NCBI GenBank assembly: GCA_021186555.1
Contig: JAJKFL010000002.1
Coordinates: 8,817,001 to 8,881,000 of the forward strand
Reading direction: 5' to 3'
From: Reticulitermes speratus
Taxonomy: Eukaryota; Arthropoda; Insecta; Blattodea; Rhinotermitidae
DNA: 64,000 nucleotides
Shown here: positions 35,524 to 47,494 of the stretch, piece by piece
Layout: the number at the start of each line of letters is the position of its first letter
How positions within the stretch are numbered: the stretch's first letter is position 1
The notes under the pieces: generated by a model
Databases searched by the model: none
The model's input: only the letters and a program-made list of their open reading frames with translations
What the model was told of the DNA's origin: nothing
Translations under genes and position numbers: made by a program

Positions 35524-36130
35524 AAGTAAAGCTATCTCTATACAGGCCTTGACAGGCCCCTAGGGCTCCAAGAGTTTGAGGCTCCCAGATTTCAAAACAA
35601 TCGGCACATGAAGGTGGTGAGGTTGTCAGCTCTACGCACCGGCCGCCTTTACACCCCCAGGAGGTATCCCTGGTAAAGGTAAAGGTAAAGTTCTCCCTAG
35701 AACAGGCCACAAAGGCCCAGAGGGAGAGTAGAGGTATAGCTCTACTCTTTCTTTAACCCTGGCACTAGAGGGGGGTGGGTGGTCAACTCCACGCCCCGGC
35801 CGCTTTACCCCCGGGAAAGAGATTCGGTACCCATTGTATAGGAGGCTGGGTGGGCCCCAGGGCCGGTCTGGACGCCTGCGAAAAATCTCGCCCTCACCGA
35901 GATTCGATCCCCGGACCGTCCAGCTCGTAGCGAGTCGCTATACCGACTACGCTATCCCGGCCCCTGATATCCCTGGTACTCATTTATATTAGAGGCTGAG
36001 TCTGCCCCAGGGCCATAATACCGTTGGAGGAAGGATTAAGTCAATGAAAAATTCCAATGACTATCAGGAATCGAACCCGCGACCTTCCGGCTTGTAGAAC
36101 AGTGCCTCAACCAACCGCGTGCGCCAAGGA
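35524..36130 (-). mobile_element. SINE family 3 copy split by a SINE family 1 insertion
   Basis: The 3' half is at 35524-35664 (reverse: ACAGGCCTTGACAGGCC, ACCGGCCGCCTTTACACCCC) and the 5' half at 35979-36130 (GAGGCTGAGTCTGCCCCAGG, a reversed B box in ATCGAACCCGCGACC). Together they make a normal-length element interrupted by the next feature. Confidence 0.85.
35676..35967 (-). mobile_element. SINE family 1 nested in SINE family 3, with 11-bp TSD
   Basis: The tail GGTAAAGGTAAAGTTCTCCC faces left and the head, ending CTATCCCGGCCCC, faces right. The host sequence TATCCCTGGTA is duplicated at 35665-35675 and 35968-35978. Confidence 0.9.
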
Positions 36131-36174
36131 GTACATGTATACAAAGCTTACACACAGGGCAGAGTGCTAGAGGC

Positions 36175-36300
36175 AGATCCGTCTTTGAGAAGAAAGAACA
36201 GTTTCAATATTCTGCTATTGTGTTCCGACAGGGCAGTCGTCTTTGAGAAGAAAGAACAGTTTCAGTAGTCTGCTGTTGTGTTCCGCAGGGCAGTAGAACG
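36175..36300. repeat. ~62-bp tandem duplication
   Basis: Two units each contain GTCTTTGAGAAGAAAGAACA, GTTTCA and TGTTGTGTTCCG-like text. They differ by a few substitutions. Confidence 0.8.
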
Positions 36301-37052
36301 TTATAACACCAAATGTCAGCGGGCTACACTGCATGTTGACAGGCTTTCACTATACGCTACGTGGTACATCTGACAAATTGTATGTTAGACAACAGTAACC
36401 TCATAACTATCGAAACAAGAGTCAGATGGACGGCCTGCCCAAAGTTATGTATGGAATAATGCTATTCTATTTTACATATTACACGTGTCATACAAGGAGA
36501 CGCTGTAATACAAGTAACAAGTATTTAAACACGTGTCAAGTGCAGTGCAGCTCGACAGTACTCGGCTGCGGTCTGGCATCACGTCGGCACTACAGAAGCA
36601 AAGTAATTATACGGGATTGACGTAAAGTGCATAAAAGGAACATGTGGTGGAGAGAATAAAAGATCGAAGACTTTTGGATGCGGTATAGGGATACCAACGT
36701 TTTGGGGAATCTGCTGCCTCCGTCTACAGTTTAGAAGAGTGTCTTAAAGGAGAACTTCAAGTCTTATGTACAATGAGAAGTTCGCGCCCGTGAATTTAAA
36801 ATTACTGTTGTAGTTGAGATTATACGTGTATCTGGGTTTGGCAGTCTGCGTTACAATGTCGATAGAATGTAACAAGAGTGAGTACCACTTTAATTAACCC
36901 CTGCTTTTCAAACTGTGTGATATTATTCTGCGCAGAATTGACGCATTGGAGACCATAAAAGTCAAATTGAAATCTGCAAATTTTATCTGCAAAACCAGCG
37001 TAAATCCCTTTGCAATATTAAAGGGAAGTTATCAAAGGCAAGTTCCTAAAAT

Positions 37053-37291
37053 CCGTGATTTCAGGCTTCCACCGCGATGTTGATGAGATCTGCGCTCCTC
37101 TGGGGTACGAGTATTAGGCAGCTGCGAATGGTAATCCATTACCGACGTTTCGGGACAACGTATCGGTCCCAGCTTCTTTTTTTTCTTCTTGGGCTTCTTG
37201 ATCCTTGAAGATGGGACCGATTCTTTGTCCCGAAACGTCGGTCCAGGACTACTATTCAACGCTGTGTAATACTCCAGAAGAGCGCAGATTT
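37053..37291. mobile_element. Palindromic element family P, with 14-bp TSD
   Basis: The left end is TTTCAGGCTTCCACCGCGAT, followed by arms that carry GACGTTTCGGGACAACG and its inverse around a TTCTT-rich centre. The right arm core is TTGAAGATGGGACC..GTCCCGAAACGTCGG. TSD CAAGTTCCTAAAAT is at 37039-37052 and 37292-37305. Confidence 0.85.
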
Positions 37292-37487
37292 CAAGTTCCT
37301 AAAATTCCCAATCTCAGTAGCTAAAACAGGTAGAGAAAAAATAAACCTGATAAAATAGCAATGCACTAACCAATGCTGCAGTCTAGAGGAAATTTCTCGC
37401 AACGTTGGGCTGTAGAATAGCGTAAGGTACGCCAGGACAGAGCAGCGAGCGTCCACCTTTATTTAAACTATAGTTTATACGTTTTAA

Positions 37488-37705
37488 TAGGCGGCCGGAA
37501 TAGCGTAGTCGGGATAGCGACTCGCTACTGGCTAGATGGCCCGGGGTTCGAACCCCGGTGGGAGGTGAGATTTTCCGGACCCATCCAGATCGGCCCTGAG
37601 GCCCAAGTGGCTTGATGTACAGTGGGTACCGGGTCTCTTTGTCGGGGGTAAAGCAGCCGGGGCGTGGCGTTGACCACCCACCACCTTCTTCGGTGTTGCC
37701 CCATC
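37488..37705 (+). mobile_element. SINE family 1, 3'-truncated
   Basis: The head GGCCGGAATAGCGTAGTCGG, a perfect B box GGGGTTCGAACCCCG, and the body as far as GACCACCCACCACCTTCTTC. The tail is missing. Confidence 0.8.
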
Positions 37706-38389
37706 AAAAGACGCTGTATTCACTCCTCTTTTCCCCCTTGTATTCCAAAGACCTAGCGATATCTTTCTTCAAGAAATCTCAGAATGCTACTATAAAAGTA
37801 TGTAGAAATCGTGTAACGTTTAAAATAGCAAGGTTTAATCGCAAAGAATGTATCAAACCCAATATGACATTCTTGGACGCTGTTTTATTTTGATATCGAA
37901 TTTCTTCTTTTTGTGCTGGAATTTTTCATATTTCCTGAATGACCATGCAAGTTTATTCTGTGGTCCTGCTCTTCTTGTGTTGATATCAACCATTTGGATT
38001 CCAACCGATGCTCCCACGGATCGCATCTCTGATGCTACAGACTTTTTTGTCCAACATCGTGCCGATCCACTGGGTACTGCCACAGCTATTTTACAATTTA
38101 AATTTTACAATTTTACAATTTCCTCCATTACGTTTCCACCATCTGTAATTACTTCTGAGCCTCCAAATTCGATTACGGGCCTGACAGCCAGCCATTCCGA
38201 TTACCTACCTCGAGAAATAAATTTATTAAGCCAGAAAAGACCACTCGTAAAGATGATGACGAAGAGCTGTAGAAAACAGATATTGGTGAAACTGATATAT
38301 GACTGTGAGGTATATGCTGCTTGCAAATAGCTATCCTGGGCTGGAAGCCGCCTGGGTGCAGATATTGTCTTGCGTTCTTCATCTTTGAG

Positions 38390-38645
38390 CCGATCCTAGT
38401 GGCCGCGCGGTTTAAAGCGTGGGTTTGCGGCCGCTCGCTTGCTGGGATTGTGGGTTGGAATCCCGATGAGGGCATGGATGTCTGTCTCTTGTGATGTTTT
38501 GTGTTGTCAGGTAGAGATCTCTGCGTCGGGCTGATCACTCGTCCAGAGGTGCCCTATCGAGGTTGGTGTGTCTTTAGTGTGATCGTGAAGCTCCGAAAAT
38601 GAGGAGGACCTCGCCCGCTAGGGGCTGTTGCACCATGGAAATCAA
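38390..38645 (+). mobile_element. SINE family 2
   Basis: The head is GCCGATCCTAGTGGCCGCGC, then AAGCGTGGGTTTGCGGCCGC and GGGTTGGAATCCC as a mutated B box. The body covers GGCATGGATGTCTGTCTCTT through GGGGCTGTTGCACCATGGAA. Confidence 0.85.
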
Positions 38646-39897
38646 TGTACTTCTTTGAACTGTGACTACCGCAGTTGTAATTGTAATATGATTTTAAACT
38701 TATTCCGAAGATGATTTAAATAGATAGGCATAGATTAAAAAAAATTCATTTTAAAAATTCAGAGTATTTTGTCACGATTTTGTGCTGTCTGTGGATTTAA
38801 TCGTACTTGTTAAGGGGAAATTGTACATGCTGTTAAAGCCAGGGTAGGGTTTTAGATTTCTGAAGGCAAGTGCATAATGTCACAGGTAATGAATTGTAGA
38901 GCGATGAGTGAAGCTAAGTGGTAAAGCCTACCAGAACGTGTTTGCTGAATTATCGACTTAAGCCACACAAGTATGTCGACTGCCAAAATAAAATCAATGT
39001 TTTATCTTCGCTTAATGTTTTCCTCTGGCAGTCCTTCCATCTTACTGATATTTTCAATCTACGCCGATTGAAACGAAGCCATTAGCTATGCATACCAATA
39101 CCTCCCCGGAAGACTCTTGTCAACATTTCTCGACGTATTTATTGGGAAAGCTTTTTCAAATGGCGACGTTTCTGGTATATATTATGGGAACTCACGGATA
39201 AAATCTCGGTCAGGAAAACGACTATCCTAAGGATTTTATATGTTTTCACTTAGCCTGTCTGGAAAAATTCCCAAGATAATGCTTCGAAATTGGCCAGGAC
39301 TTTTCCTTCCGCATCCCTTCTAACTCCTCAAGCATTAATCATTGTATCATTACAAGTTATATAGTGTGATTTACTTACTACACAGTTATGTAATAAATAA
39401 ATAATTAAATAAGTAAATAAATAAATATAAGTTTTTAAAACACGATCTCAGGCACCTTTCTTTTCTTATACCCGCCGTTTGACACTTAAAGCGCTGCCCG
39501 CTTGTGAGTCACTTTGTCTCCCAAAAAGTAGCTCTGGCTACAATTTAAACTAATTAAGGGTATAAGCTTAGTTACCTCCTGTGCCTAAATGCCAAGCCCT
39601 AAATTATATTTCGTTACTTCGGCACGTGATGGTCTGCTTCACCGTCCGGTCATCTCAGTTATGTATCTATCTTATAAGAAAGTGGGCATGTTTGCCGTGA
39701 TGATAGAACCTTCCGCTGTCGGAAATCGAATATCACTCGGTTAACCTGTAGGACGTCAATGCATAACTAAAACTAAGTGTTGTAATAGATCCGAGGTTCG
39801 TCAATAGCCCGCCCATTAATGTCCTCCAGCTGGTAGAATCCTTAGAGGATGGCGAGAGACCAGTAAATTTGAAACAAGACAGGCAATCTATGTATAA
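38646..39897. other. Intron 2 sequence without recognisable element
   Basis: AT-rich. A TAAATAAATA-rich patch near 39390-39430 may be an old retroelement tail. Confidence 0.4.
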
Positions 39898-40396
39898 ACG
39901 TAACATTGAGGCCCGTTCGCATAACCATTGTTGCCGTGGAAAAATAATAAGCATTGCATATTCTCAGTGTGTCTGTAGCCTTAGTTATCCAGCATGCAAA
40001 GCGCATACGCCGTGCTATATTGTCATCTGTGGCCTGTCCGGCTCTACCGCATTTTTCCACATTATCTCATAAACGGCACGATTTTAGGAAGACATTATTG
40101 ATCACAAAATAAGTATTTTGATTTTCTCTACAACATTTGACTGAAACATTTATTTTAAGAAAAATTCATCGAGCTGATATCATAAATGTACACAGGTCTT
40201 CATGTAAAGTACCCGTTGTTCTTGTCAGATTTTAATGAAACTTGAATTTTCTCCATAGATTTTGGAAAAATACTCAAATATGAATTTTTATGAAAATTCG
40301 TCCAGTGAGAGCCGAGTTGTTCCATGCGAACAGACAGACAGACCGACATGACGAAGCTAATATTCTCTTTTTGAAATATCGCAAACGCGTCTAAAA
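39898..40396 (-). repeat. ~500-bp interspersed repeat (MITE-like), copy 3
   Basis: This is the best full-length copy. The left end is ACGTAACATTGAGGCCCGTTC and the right end is CGCAAACGCGTCTAAAAA. It has the same internal order as copies 1 and 2. Confidence 0.6.
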
Positions 40397-40649
40397 ACGT
40401 AGAAGAAAACGGCCGTGTCATAATTCGAGGCAATATTACGACATTTGCTAGAAGTAATGAGGAAAACAACGAATAACATCAGTTTAGGGTAGCCGGTTTC
40501 TGATCCGAGATTTGAACTTGGGATCTCCCAAATGCAGTACAGGAGTATAATAGACTTGACGGTGTTCTTCACTTTGTCCCCATCTTCACAAGCTCTCTCC
40601 CATCTTGAGTGAAGAAAATTGAATGACGCTATCAGTTTATACGATTAAA

Positions 40650-40830
40650 TAGCGTATGTGGTAGATGAATGAAATTATTTATGAAGCAGTGACCGGATAA
40701 TACTGAAGGGTAATCGAAGTGTTCTGAAGTAAGTCCCTGTGCTACTTTGTCGAACACAAATCCCACATGGCCTGGGCCTTCGCGTTGAAACGCCTGCGAG
40801 TAACCACCTGAGCCATGGCGTGGCACGCCA
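40650..40830 (-). mobile_element. SINE family 5-like, copy 1
   Basis: Shares with 53640-53840 and 57685-58195 an order of GAAGCAGTGACC, GTACTTCGG-like, TGTGCTACTTTGTC, AACACAAATCCCACATGG and, at the tRNA-like end, CCACCTGAGCCATGGCGTGG. Confidence 0.5.
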
Positions 40831-41713
40831 TCCCATCTTACTGGTTCACTTTACAGACTTCTCGATTATACGAGGCATGTGAATAATGAATTAGGAATAA
40901 TGCTGTAAGAAGCACAGTGGCCTCTTTAAGGTGCTACCTCAACGTTACATAATGAACCGAGTAACAAAGCAGCACACTGCATTCACGGTAGTCGTCCTCC
41001 CGACAGGAACCTCAACACGGAAACTACCAACTAAAAACCAAAAGTTCTAACCACTCCAACTGCAAAGTTTAGTTAATGTTTCCAAACGTGGTTTACCTAA
41101 TGGGTAAAGGAAGTCGAATAATGGCAGACTTCAACCTGTATTTCTACCAGGAGCTTAAGTCGGTAACTGTGTGCACTTGAAGTTGTCTTTTGGAAATTAA
41201 TGGTTTAATTAGAGCATTTGTGATTAAAGAGAGGACTAATCCCTCTGCTACGATAATAGGGAAAGGAAAGTTCGAAGTTGGAAAGGTTGTGACACTGAGC
41301 CCAGTTGAAGGCTGTGTTTCCAACAACAAACTCTGGCGTTCACATGATTAAGTCGAAGTCTTGAGCATGTCAATTCTGCGACTAAAGGCCTTAAAGAGGT
41401 GTAAGTGACTGACATTTGCACCTTATGAACACTTACGATTTGTAATTATAGGAATGGCTTATGGGAAGTGTATACTTCACCAGTGGCCATCTGTCTGTGA
41501 ACCAAATAAAAACGGCATTAAGCTGTGAAACCTGAAGTGCATGTATTTGTAGTTGATGATAATTGAATTTTAACAGTAACACTTTTTACATTCGCTTTGA
41601 TTATAGTGGAACAAAACTCATGAAACAATAAAAAAATTTCTGGTGTCACAAATTCCATAGTTCTGCTTGCGAGGTGCCCTTACTCACTGTCGAAATCAGG
41701 ATATCGTCCTGTC

Positions 41714-43290
41714 GTATGTGAATTATATAAGCATGATGGCAGTTTATGGGAACCTGTCCCATGTGAAGTCAGCATGATAGCAGAACATGAGATTCTGCCG
41801 TATGTGAATTCAGCATAATGGTAGAACATGAGATTCTGGCACATGAGAATTCAGCATAATGGTAGAACATGAGATTCTGCCCCATGTGAATTCAGCATAA
41901 TGGTAGAACATGAGATTCTGGCACATGTGAATTCAACATAATGGTAGAACATGAGATTCTGGCACATGTGAATTCAGCATAATGGTAGAACATGAGATTC
42001 TGCCCCATGTGAATTCAGCATAATGGTAAAACATGAGATTCTGCCCCATGTGAATTCAGCATAATGGTAGAACATGAGATTCTGGCACATGTGAATTCAA
42101 CATAATGGTAGAACATGAGATTCTGGCACATGTGAATTCAGCATAATGGTAGAACATGAGATTCTGCCCCATGTGAATTCAGCATAATGGTAGAACATGA
42201 GATTCTGGCACATGTGAATTCAACATAATGGTAGAACATGAGATTCTGGCACATGTGAATTCAGCATAATGGTAGAACATGAGATTCTGCCCCATGTGAA
42301 TTCAGCATAATGGTAGAACATGAGATTCTGGCACATGTGAATTCAACATAATGGTAGAACATGAGATTCTGGCACATGTGAATTCAGCATAATGGTAGAA
42401 CATGAGATTCTGCCCATGTGAATTCAGCATAATGGTAGAACATGAGATTCTGGCACATGTGAATTCAGCATAATGGTAGAACATGAGATTCTGCCCCATG
42501 TGAATTCAGCATAATGGTAGAACATGAGATTCTGCCCCATGTGAATTCAGCATAATGGTAGAACATGAGATTCTGGCACATGTGAATTCAACATAATGGT
42601 AGAACATGAGATTCTGGCACATGTGAATTCAGCATAATGGTAGAACATGAGATTCTGCCCCATGTGAATTCAGCATAATGGTAGAACATGAGATTCTGGC
42701 AGATGTGAATACAGTTAGCATGATGGTAGAACATGAGATTCTGCCCCATGTGAATTCAGCATAATGGTAAAACATGAGATTCTGCCCCATGTGAATTCAG
42801 CATAATGGTAGAACATGAGATTCTGGCACATGTGAATTCAGCATAATGGTAGAACATGAGATTCTGGCACATGTGAATTCAACATAATGGTAGAACATGA
42901 GATTCTGGCACATGTGAATTCAGCATAATGGTAGAACATGAGATTCTGCCCCATGTGAATTCAGCATAATGGTAGAACATGAGATTCTGGCAGATGTGAA
43001 TACAGTTAGCATGATGGTAGAACGTGAGATCCTACTTCATGTAAACTGAATTAGTATGATGGTAGAACATGAGATTCTCTCCTATGTGTATTCAGTTAGC
43101 ATGCTGATAGAACATGATATCCTGCCCCATGTGAATTCAGCATGATGGTAGAACATGAAGTCCTGTCTCATGTGACCTCATTTTACTTGGTGGTAGAACA
43201 TGAGATTTTGTCCCATGTGAACTCAGTCAACATGATGTAAGATCACGAAGTCCTGTGCCTTGTAATCAGGGTTAGTCTCCATGTTATGCA
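41714..43290. repeat. 41-bp minisatellite, about 37 copies, with trimer higher-order structure
   Basis: The unit is AGCATAATGGTAGAACATGA followed by GATTCTGCCCCATGTGAATT and C. The two main variants, GCCCCATG and GGCACATG, and the junctions AGC or AAC, recur in a three-unit (about 123 bp) order. Units at both edges (before 41800, after 43000) are much more diverged. It lies in intron 2. Confidence 0.95.
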
Positions 43291-43762
43291 AAGTCTGAAA
43301 TCTGTTTGGTTTCATGTTCACTTGATTTCAAGTCAAAAGTTCATGTCCTGCTTCTCCGATACCGACTTTAATATGAAAGACCCACCTACTTCTAGGCGTC
43401 CAAAACTTTATCTTTTAATGAGTTTTTCTGACATTTTATATTCATGTTTTTTACCTCATGTTTTTTAAGCTTCCTACATATTCTATCCTACCAATTCTAA
43501 TCACTAAATCAATGCCGGATTCAAGTAACGTAAGGCCCAGGTATATGTAACTGGATATAATATATGAATATAAATAGGTCATGAAACGTTTGTGGATCGA
43601 AATAACAGATAAACTGAAGTTATTGCGCGTGTGCATTTTATCATAAAAGACCTCAGGGAAAAAAAAGCCCTCTTTTATACGACCTTGAAAAGAGGTGAAC
43701 TCTACAAGTTATGGATGCTGTGTTTGAAGTTCTGTAATAGTTGCGTTTTTATTAAAATGATA

Positions 43763-43821
43763 CAGACAGACAGACAGACAGACACACACACATATATATA
43801 TGTATATATATATATATATTG
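43763..43821. repeat. Compound (ACAG)n(CA)n(TA)n microsatellite
   Basis: Three adjoining simple-repeat tracts. Confidence 0.9.
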
Positions 43822-44153
43822 GATATTATTCATCACTTTGTTATGGTCACGCCAACACAACTTCAAAATATATCTGTCTGCTTTATCATGTATGCATAGT
43901 AATCTACTCATGTGGACTGTACATTTTGCCTCTATCCAATGCGCTAATCTAGTTTTCGAAACGCTGTGGTACTAACCAAAACGGGGCGGTGGAAAATTAT
44001 TAAACGTGAAGTTTAATTTTACAAATTGTGATTCTTATTGTGGCAGTTTTTTTTTATTTCCCATCTACTTCCACTTTGCTACGCCCAAACATTTCCCCCA
44101 TCACTTTGTTGGCTGTACCAAAGTAAGCAATTTAATGTCTCTAAAAGAATTAC

Positions 44154-44417
44154 CTGGGAGAAATGCGCGTGGAAGAGAAGGAAGTAGGCCGACGCATATG
44201 TGAACTCGTCACTGTCTGTACCCTCGATGTTCTGCCGCATGTACTTGTGGCAGGCGAAGGGGATGTATTCCAGCATGACCAGGAAGTCTGCGACGGCCAG
44301 ACCTGTCAGCAGGGCGTTGGTTGGCGTCTTCATCTCCCGACGCGTGAGCACTACTATGTTGAGGATGTTGGCCACACAGCCGAAGAGACAGACGACCAGG
44401 CTCAAGTAGCCATGGAT
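44154..44417 (-). CDS. MsR: MsR coding exon 2 (TM1, TM2, start of TM3)
   Basis: This exon encodes residues 37-124 of the spliced protein. TM1 spans about residues 38-60 (HGYLSLVVCLFGCVANIL region). It is followed by intracellular LTRREMK. TM2 spans about 68-92 and includes LTGLAVADFLVMLEYIP, with the conserved TM2 Asp. Extracellular loop 1 (about 93-109) is acidic, and the TM3 entry reads FLLFHAHFSQ. The donor is CTCCCAG|GTAATT. The chosen acceptor is TTTGTTGCAG|ATCCAT (AG at 44418-44419), because the family starts this exon at IHGY. A second AG 21 nt upstream (TCACAG) would add seven in-frame residues (NIMALLQ) and cannot be excluded. The ORF runs on past the donor but loses family similarity there. 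Confidence 0.88.
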
Positions 44418-44689
44418 CTGCAACAAAGCCATAATATTCTGTGACATAAAGAGGAAGGCTCTTGGCCACTGTGCCGAAGGGTGGCGTCTCCAGTTTCACG
44501 CAGCCATGAACCTACAATAATATTAAAGAGCCGTGTGATACTAGTGGGATATGTGTCAAAGAATCAAGAGAAATATTACATAACTACCCTCGACGGCAGT
44601 GTTTGACAGGGTGGCCACAATATTCACGTTCTAATCTACCATATCTCTGATCGGGGTCTATTTAAACCGTTGAAATCCGGTCCCCACGC

Positions 44690-44860
44690 AGACGCGGTTT
44701 GTAATGTCACTCACAAACCAAGCTTTGTTGTTACCGTGGCAGCACGGTAACCATGGAGATGGCGGAAATCCTGTGACTTTGGAAATTCTGGTTTTGACGT
44801 CACTCACAAATGAAGCGGCAATGTAACCATGGCAACCATGAAAAAGCTGTAACCATGACA
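44690..44860. promoter_or_regulatory. Possible intronic control region: CRE and RFX X-box-like sites
   Basis: This lies in intron 1, about 0.3 kb 5' of exon 2. A perfect CRE palindrome TGACGTCA is at 44795-44802. An RFX X-box-like inverted repeat GTAACCATGGCAAC is at 44823-44836, and a related GTTACCGTGGCAGC starts at 44730. The segment appears to be an imperfect duplication of about 95 bp, each half containing a TCACTCACAAA block and a GTAACCATG block. The motif matches are seen directly; any regulatory role is inference. Confidence 0.3.
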
Positions 44861-45284
44861 TATCTACAGTAAATGGACATAGAGGCTAGCGACATTTACA
44901 AAATTGCAAATAACCTATTTGGAAACTCGGAAATCTGGAATGGACCTAGGGAGATTGACATACACTGCAGCAAATATACATATTTTAGGAAGCTCATTAT
45001 GATACTAAACTGTCCTCTCTGTATGAACACTTTGATGCCTGAAGTCGGAATATAAAACATTCAAAATTCACATTTCTACATCACACTAAACATAGTCATC
45101 ATTACAAAGACTAAGTCTTTAATGCTGTTTAGGGATACAGTCCTTGTTTATTGTGAGAACTGTAATAAAAGTACATTCTGTGGAAAAAGTGCTGACGTTT
45201 TTATTATTAGAGTTGGTACTACACACTTGTATGGCCACCACTGTGCTTTAAGAATCGACAGTATTATTTCAAAATTCGGTGGGT

Positions 45285-45495
45285 GCAAGAAATATTCTAC
45301 TCTTCATACCCTTCTAGACCGACCGTGGGGCCCAAAGAGTTTCCTGTACAATGGGTAACAGGGCTCCTTCCCGGGGTAAAGCGGCCAGAACTTGGAGATG
45401 ACCACCCTGTTTTTCCATCGCCGAAGCTGAAAAGTGTAGATTTACACCCCTACTTCCCCTTTGTGTTTAAACTGGCAGGATGATCTTTACACCAA
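45285..45495 (+). mobile_element. SINE family 1, old body copy
   Basis: Landmarks: CTAGACCGACCGTGGGGCCC, TACAATGGGTAACAGGGCTC, GGGGTAAAGCGGCC, GATGACCACC and CCCCTACTTCCCCTTTG. The head is lost. Confidence 0.6.
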
Positions 45496-45574
45496 ATAAG
45501 ACGTGTTTTAAAGAATGTAATGTTTTTGTGTTGTTAATAGTAAAAGAAAATAAACCAGTATCTGTCCAAACACA

Positions 45575-45800
45575 GCTAAATTCTATTTATTGTTCTATAT
45601 AGTTCTACATAATGAATAAAATGTAGTTGTATTTGGACATATACTAATTTATTTTTTGTACTAATGTATTTCTACATGATAAATAGAATTTAGTTGTGTT
45701 TGGACATACACTGATTTATTTTTTTTTGTACTAATTTAGTTCTACATAATAAATAGAATTTACTTGTGTTTGGACAGATACTGATTATAATTTGTTTGTA
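45575..45800. repeat. ~75-bp tandem repeat, three copies
   Basis: Each unit has TTCTACATAATAAATAGAAT, TTAGTTGTGTTTGGACA and ACTGATTTATTTTTT. Confidence 0.85.
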
Positions 45801-46422
45801 CTAAGACGTGTTTATTTATACTAACACAACTCGATTCGGCGCCAATGCCACACTCAGTTATTTAGGGTCTATTACGTCGTTATAATACCAGTAATTAAAG
45901 ATAAAAGTGACCGACGTGACGGACGTACATAAATAAACAGCAAATTTTACGGATAGCAAATGCATTGTTAAATCACTCGTAAAATTAACCATCGCGCCAC
46001 GTAGAAATAAATGGCTTCTGCGGGTTGTCTATCACTGTTACGCTCGTTGTTCAAATCATGGGAATTGGCATGTTATATGCCGCTTCAAAGCACCGTGCAT
46101 TGCGTACATGAGAAATATGGCGACACGCGAATGCAATAGGTCGCTGGCACTCCTCTAAATGCAGACAAAACCACATCACGTAGAATTATCGTTGCGGTCG
46201 ATACAGATATCATGGTAGCTAGACATGTGCATTGAAACTGCAAATATCAATTAAATTAAAGTGACATATACATAATAATAAATGGCGTTTATCCATATTC
46301 TCTTTTTTTTTTTTTGTTACAAGTCTACGTGGAAGCTGGATGTCATTCCTTCGTCAGGTAAAGTTATGATTATAAAACTTACGTTATAGTTTTATTCTAG
46401 GTTCACCGTGCATTCTCACTGA

Positions 46423-46687
46423 CCAACGTCTCACTACCAACTAAATGCACATTTAAAAAAAAAACAATATAAGGTTTCTTTAAAATCGTCTAAAAGGCCC
46501 CTACATATGTTTCGGTTTTAAAAAAAACCGTTGAACGCATGGACGTATTTTGAAAAGTACAATTCTGTGACCCCTGATGATGGCTTTTTGAAAACCGAAA
46601 CATATGTAGGGGCCGTTTAGACGATTTTAAAGAAATCTTATATTGGTTTTTTTTTAAATATGCATTTAGTTGGTAGTGAGACATTGG
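46423..46687. mobile_element. Palindromic element with hammerhead-like arm
   Basis: Outer arms read CCAACGTCTCACTACCAACT on the left and its inverse ending 46687 on the right. Inner arms carry CCCCTACATATGTTTCGG and its inverse. The right arm holds CTGATGA (46574-46580), T, a weak hairpin GGC..ACC, GAAAC (46597-46601), GTA (46606-46608) and GGGG. CCC/GGG can start stem I. The left arm has lost the first core element. Confidence 0.7.
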
Positions 46688-46789
46688 TTACGCTATAGTG
46701 TGTGTCACACTGATTAAATCTCTGTTCCCGTGGATATTTTATGACAGAAGCAGAGTTAGTTTCTAAAACAATACGATGTAAAAGGTCCA

Positions 46790-46876
46790 TTCGACGTGAG
46801 ACCTGCGCTCTTCTGAGATTTTACGGAGCGTAGAATGCTAATTTGTTACCAACGTTTCGGGGCAACCTATCGGTCG
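46790..46876 (-). mobile_element. Family P palindrome, single diverged arm
   Basis: One arm only: CCTGCGCTCTTCTGAGATTT, then ACCAACGTTTCGGGGCAACC and TATCGGTCGG. The other arm is absent. Confidence 0.5.
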
Positions 46877-47189
46877 GTTGTGAAAGCAATTAAAGGGAAT
46901 TATAAATTTAAAACCCTCCGTCCTAGGCAGTAGTTGAATGTAAATCGCAGCGTCATTGAAGGATTAATTGAAGGGGTTATATGCAATCATAATTGTCTTC
47001 ATCGTCTTCCACGACGAATGAAAATATATTACAAAATTTTGGAGTATGTGGGATAAAAGAGAAAATCTGACCAGCCAACAGCCAGAGGGCTTTCAAAATT
47101 GTTGAAAAATTATCATGGTAAATGTGAGGTTCTCACAGCAATGTTGATATATATATATATTTTTTAGTCTTCCTTCTTCCAAGATGTCA

Positions 47190-47345
47190 ATTTGTAAATA
47201 TTTACCGACTTTTCGAAAAATCGCATTTTCTTTCTCTTCATCGCCTTACTTGGACTGCCTAGGTCCTTTGATTAAGGCACTACGATCCTTCGAAAGTCAG
47301 TAACTATATACCGTTGGACACGTCGTAACATCCCGGAAGACTTGA
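47190..47345. mobile_element. Family P palindrome, very old copy
   Basis: Eroded matches only: TTTACCGACTTTTCGAAAAA, then GATCCTTCGAAAGTC, then CGTCGTAACATCCCGGAAGA. Confidence 0.35.
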
Positions 47346-47494
47346 ATATTCAAACATATTTATCATAATAGTAAACGTCTAAGTTTTAGTTAGAGCCGTT
47401 TAACTGAACTGTTATGTTTTTCAGTTATCGTCGTATCGTAGAATTTTCCTCTGAGTGATAAAGCACTAGGCAATGAATATGTGTATCGGGGCCG

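Noticed and set aside
44163-44499. Plus-strand and alternative-frame ORFs over MsR exon 2
   Set aside because: Shadow frames. Only the minus frame with GPCR transmembrane motifs is supported.
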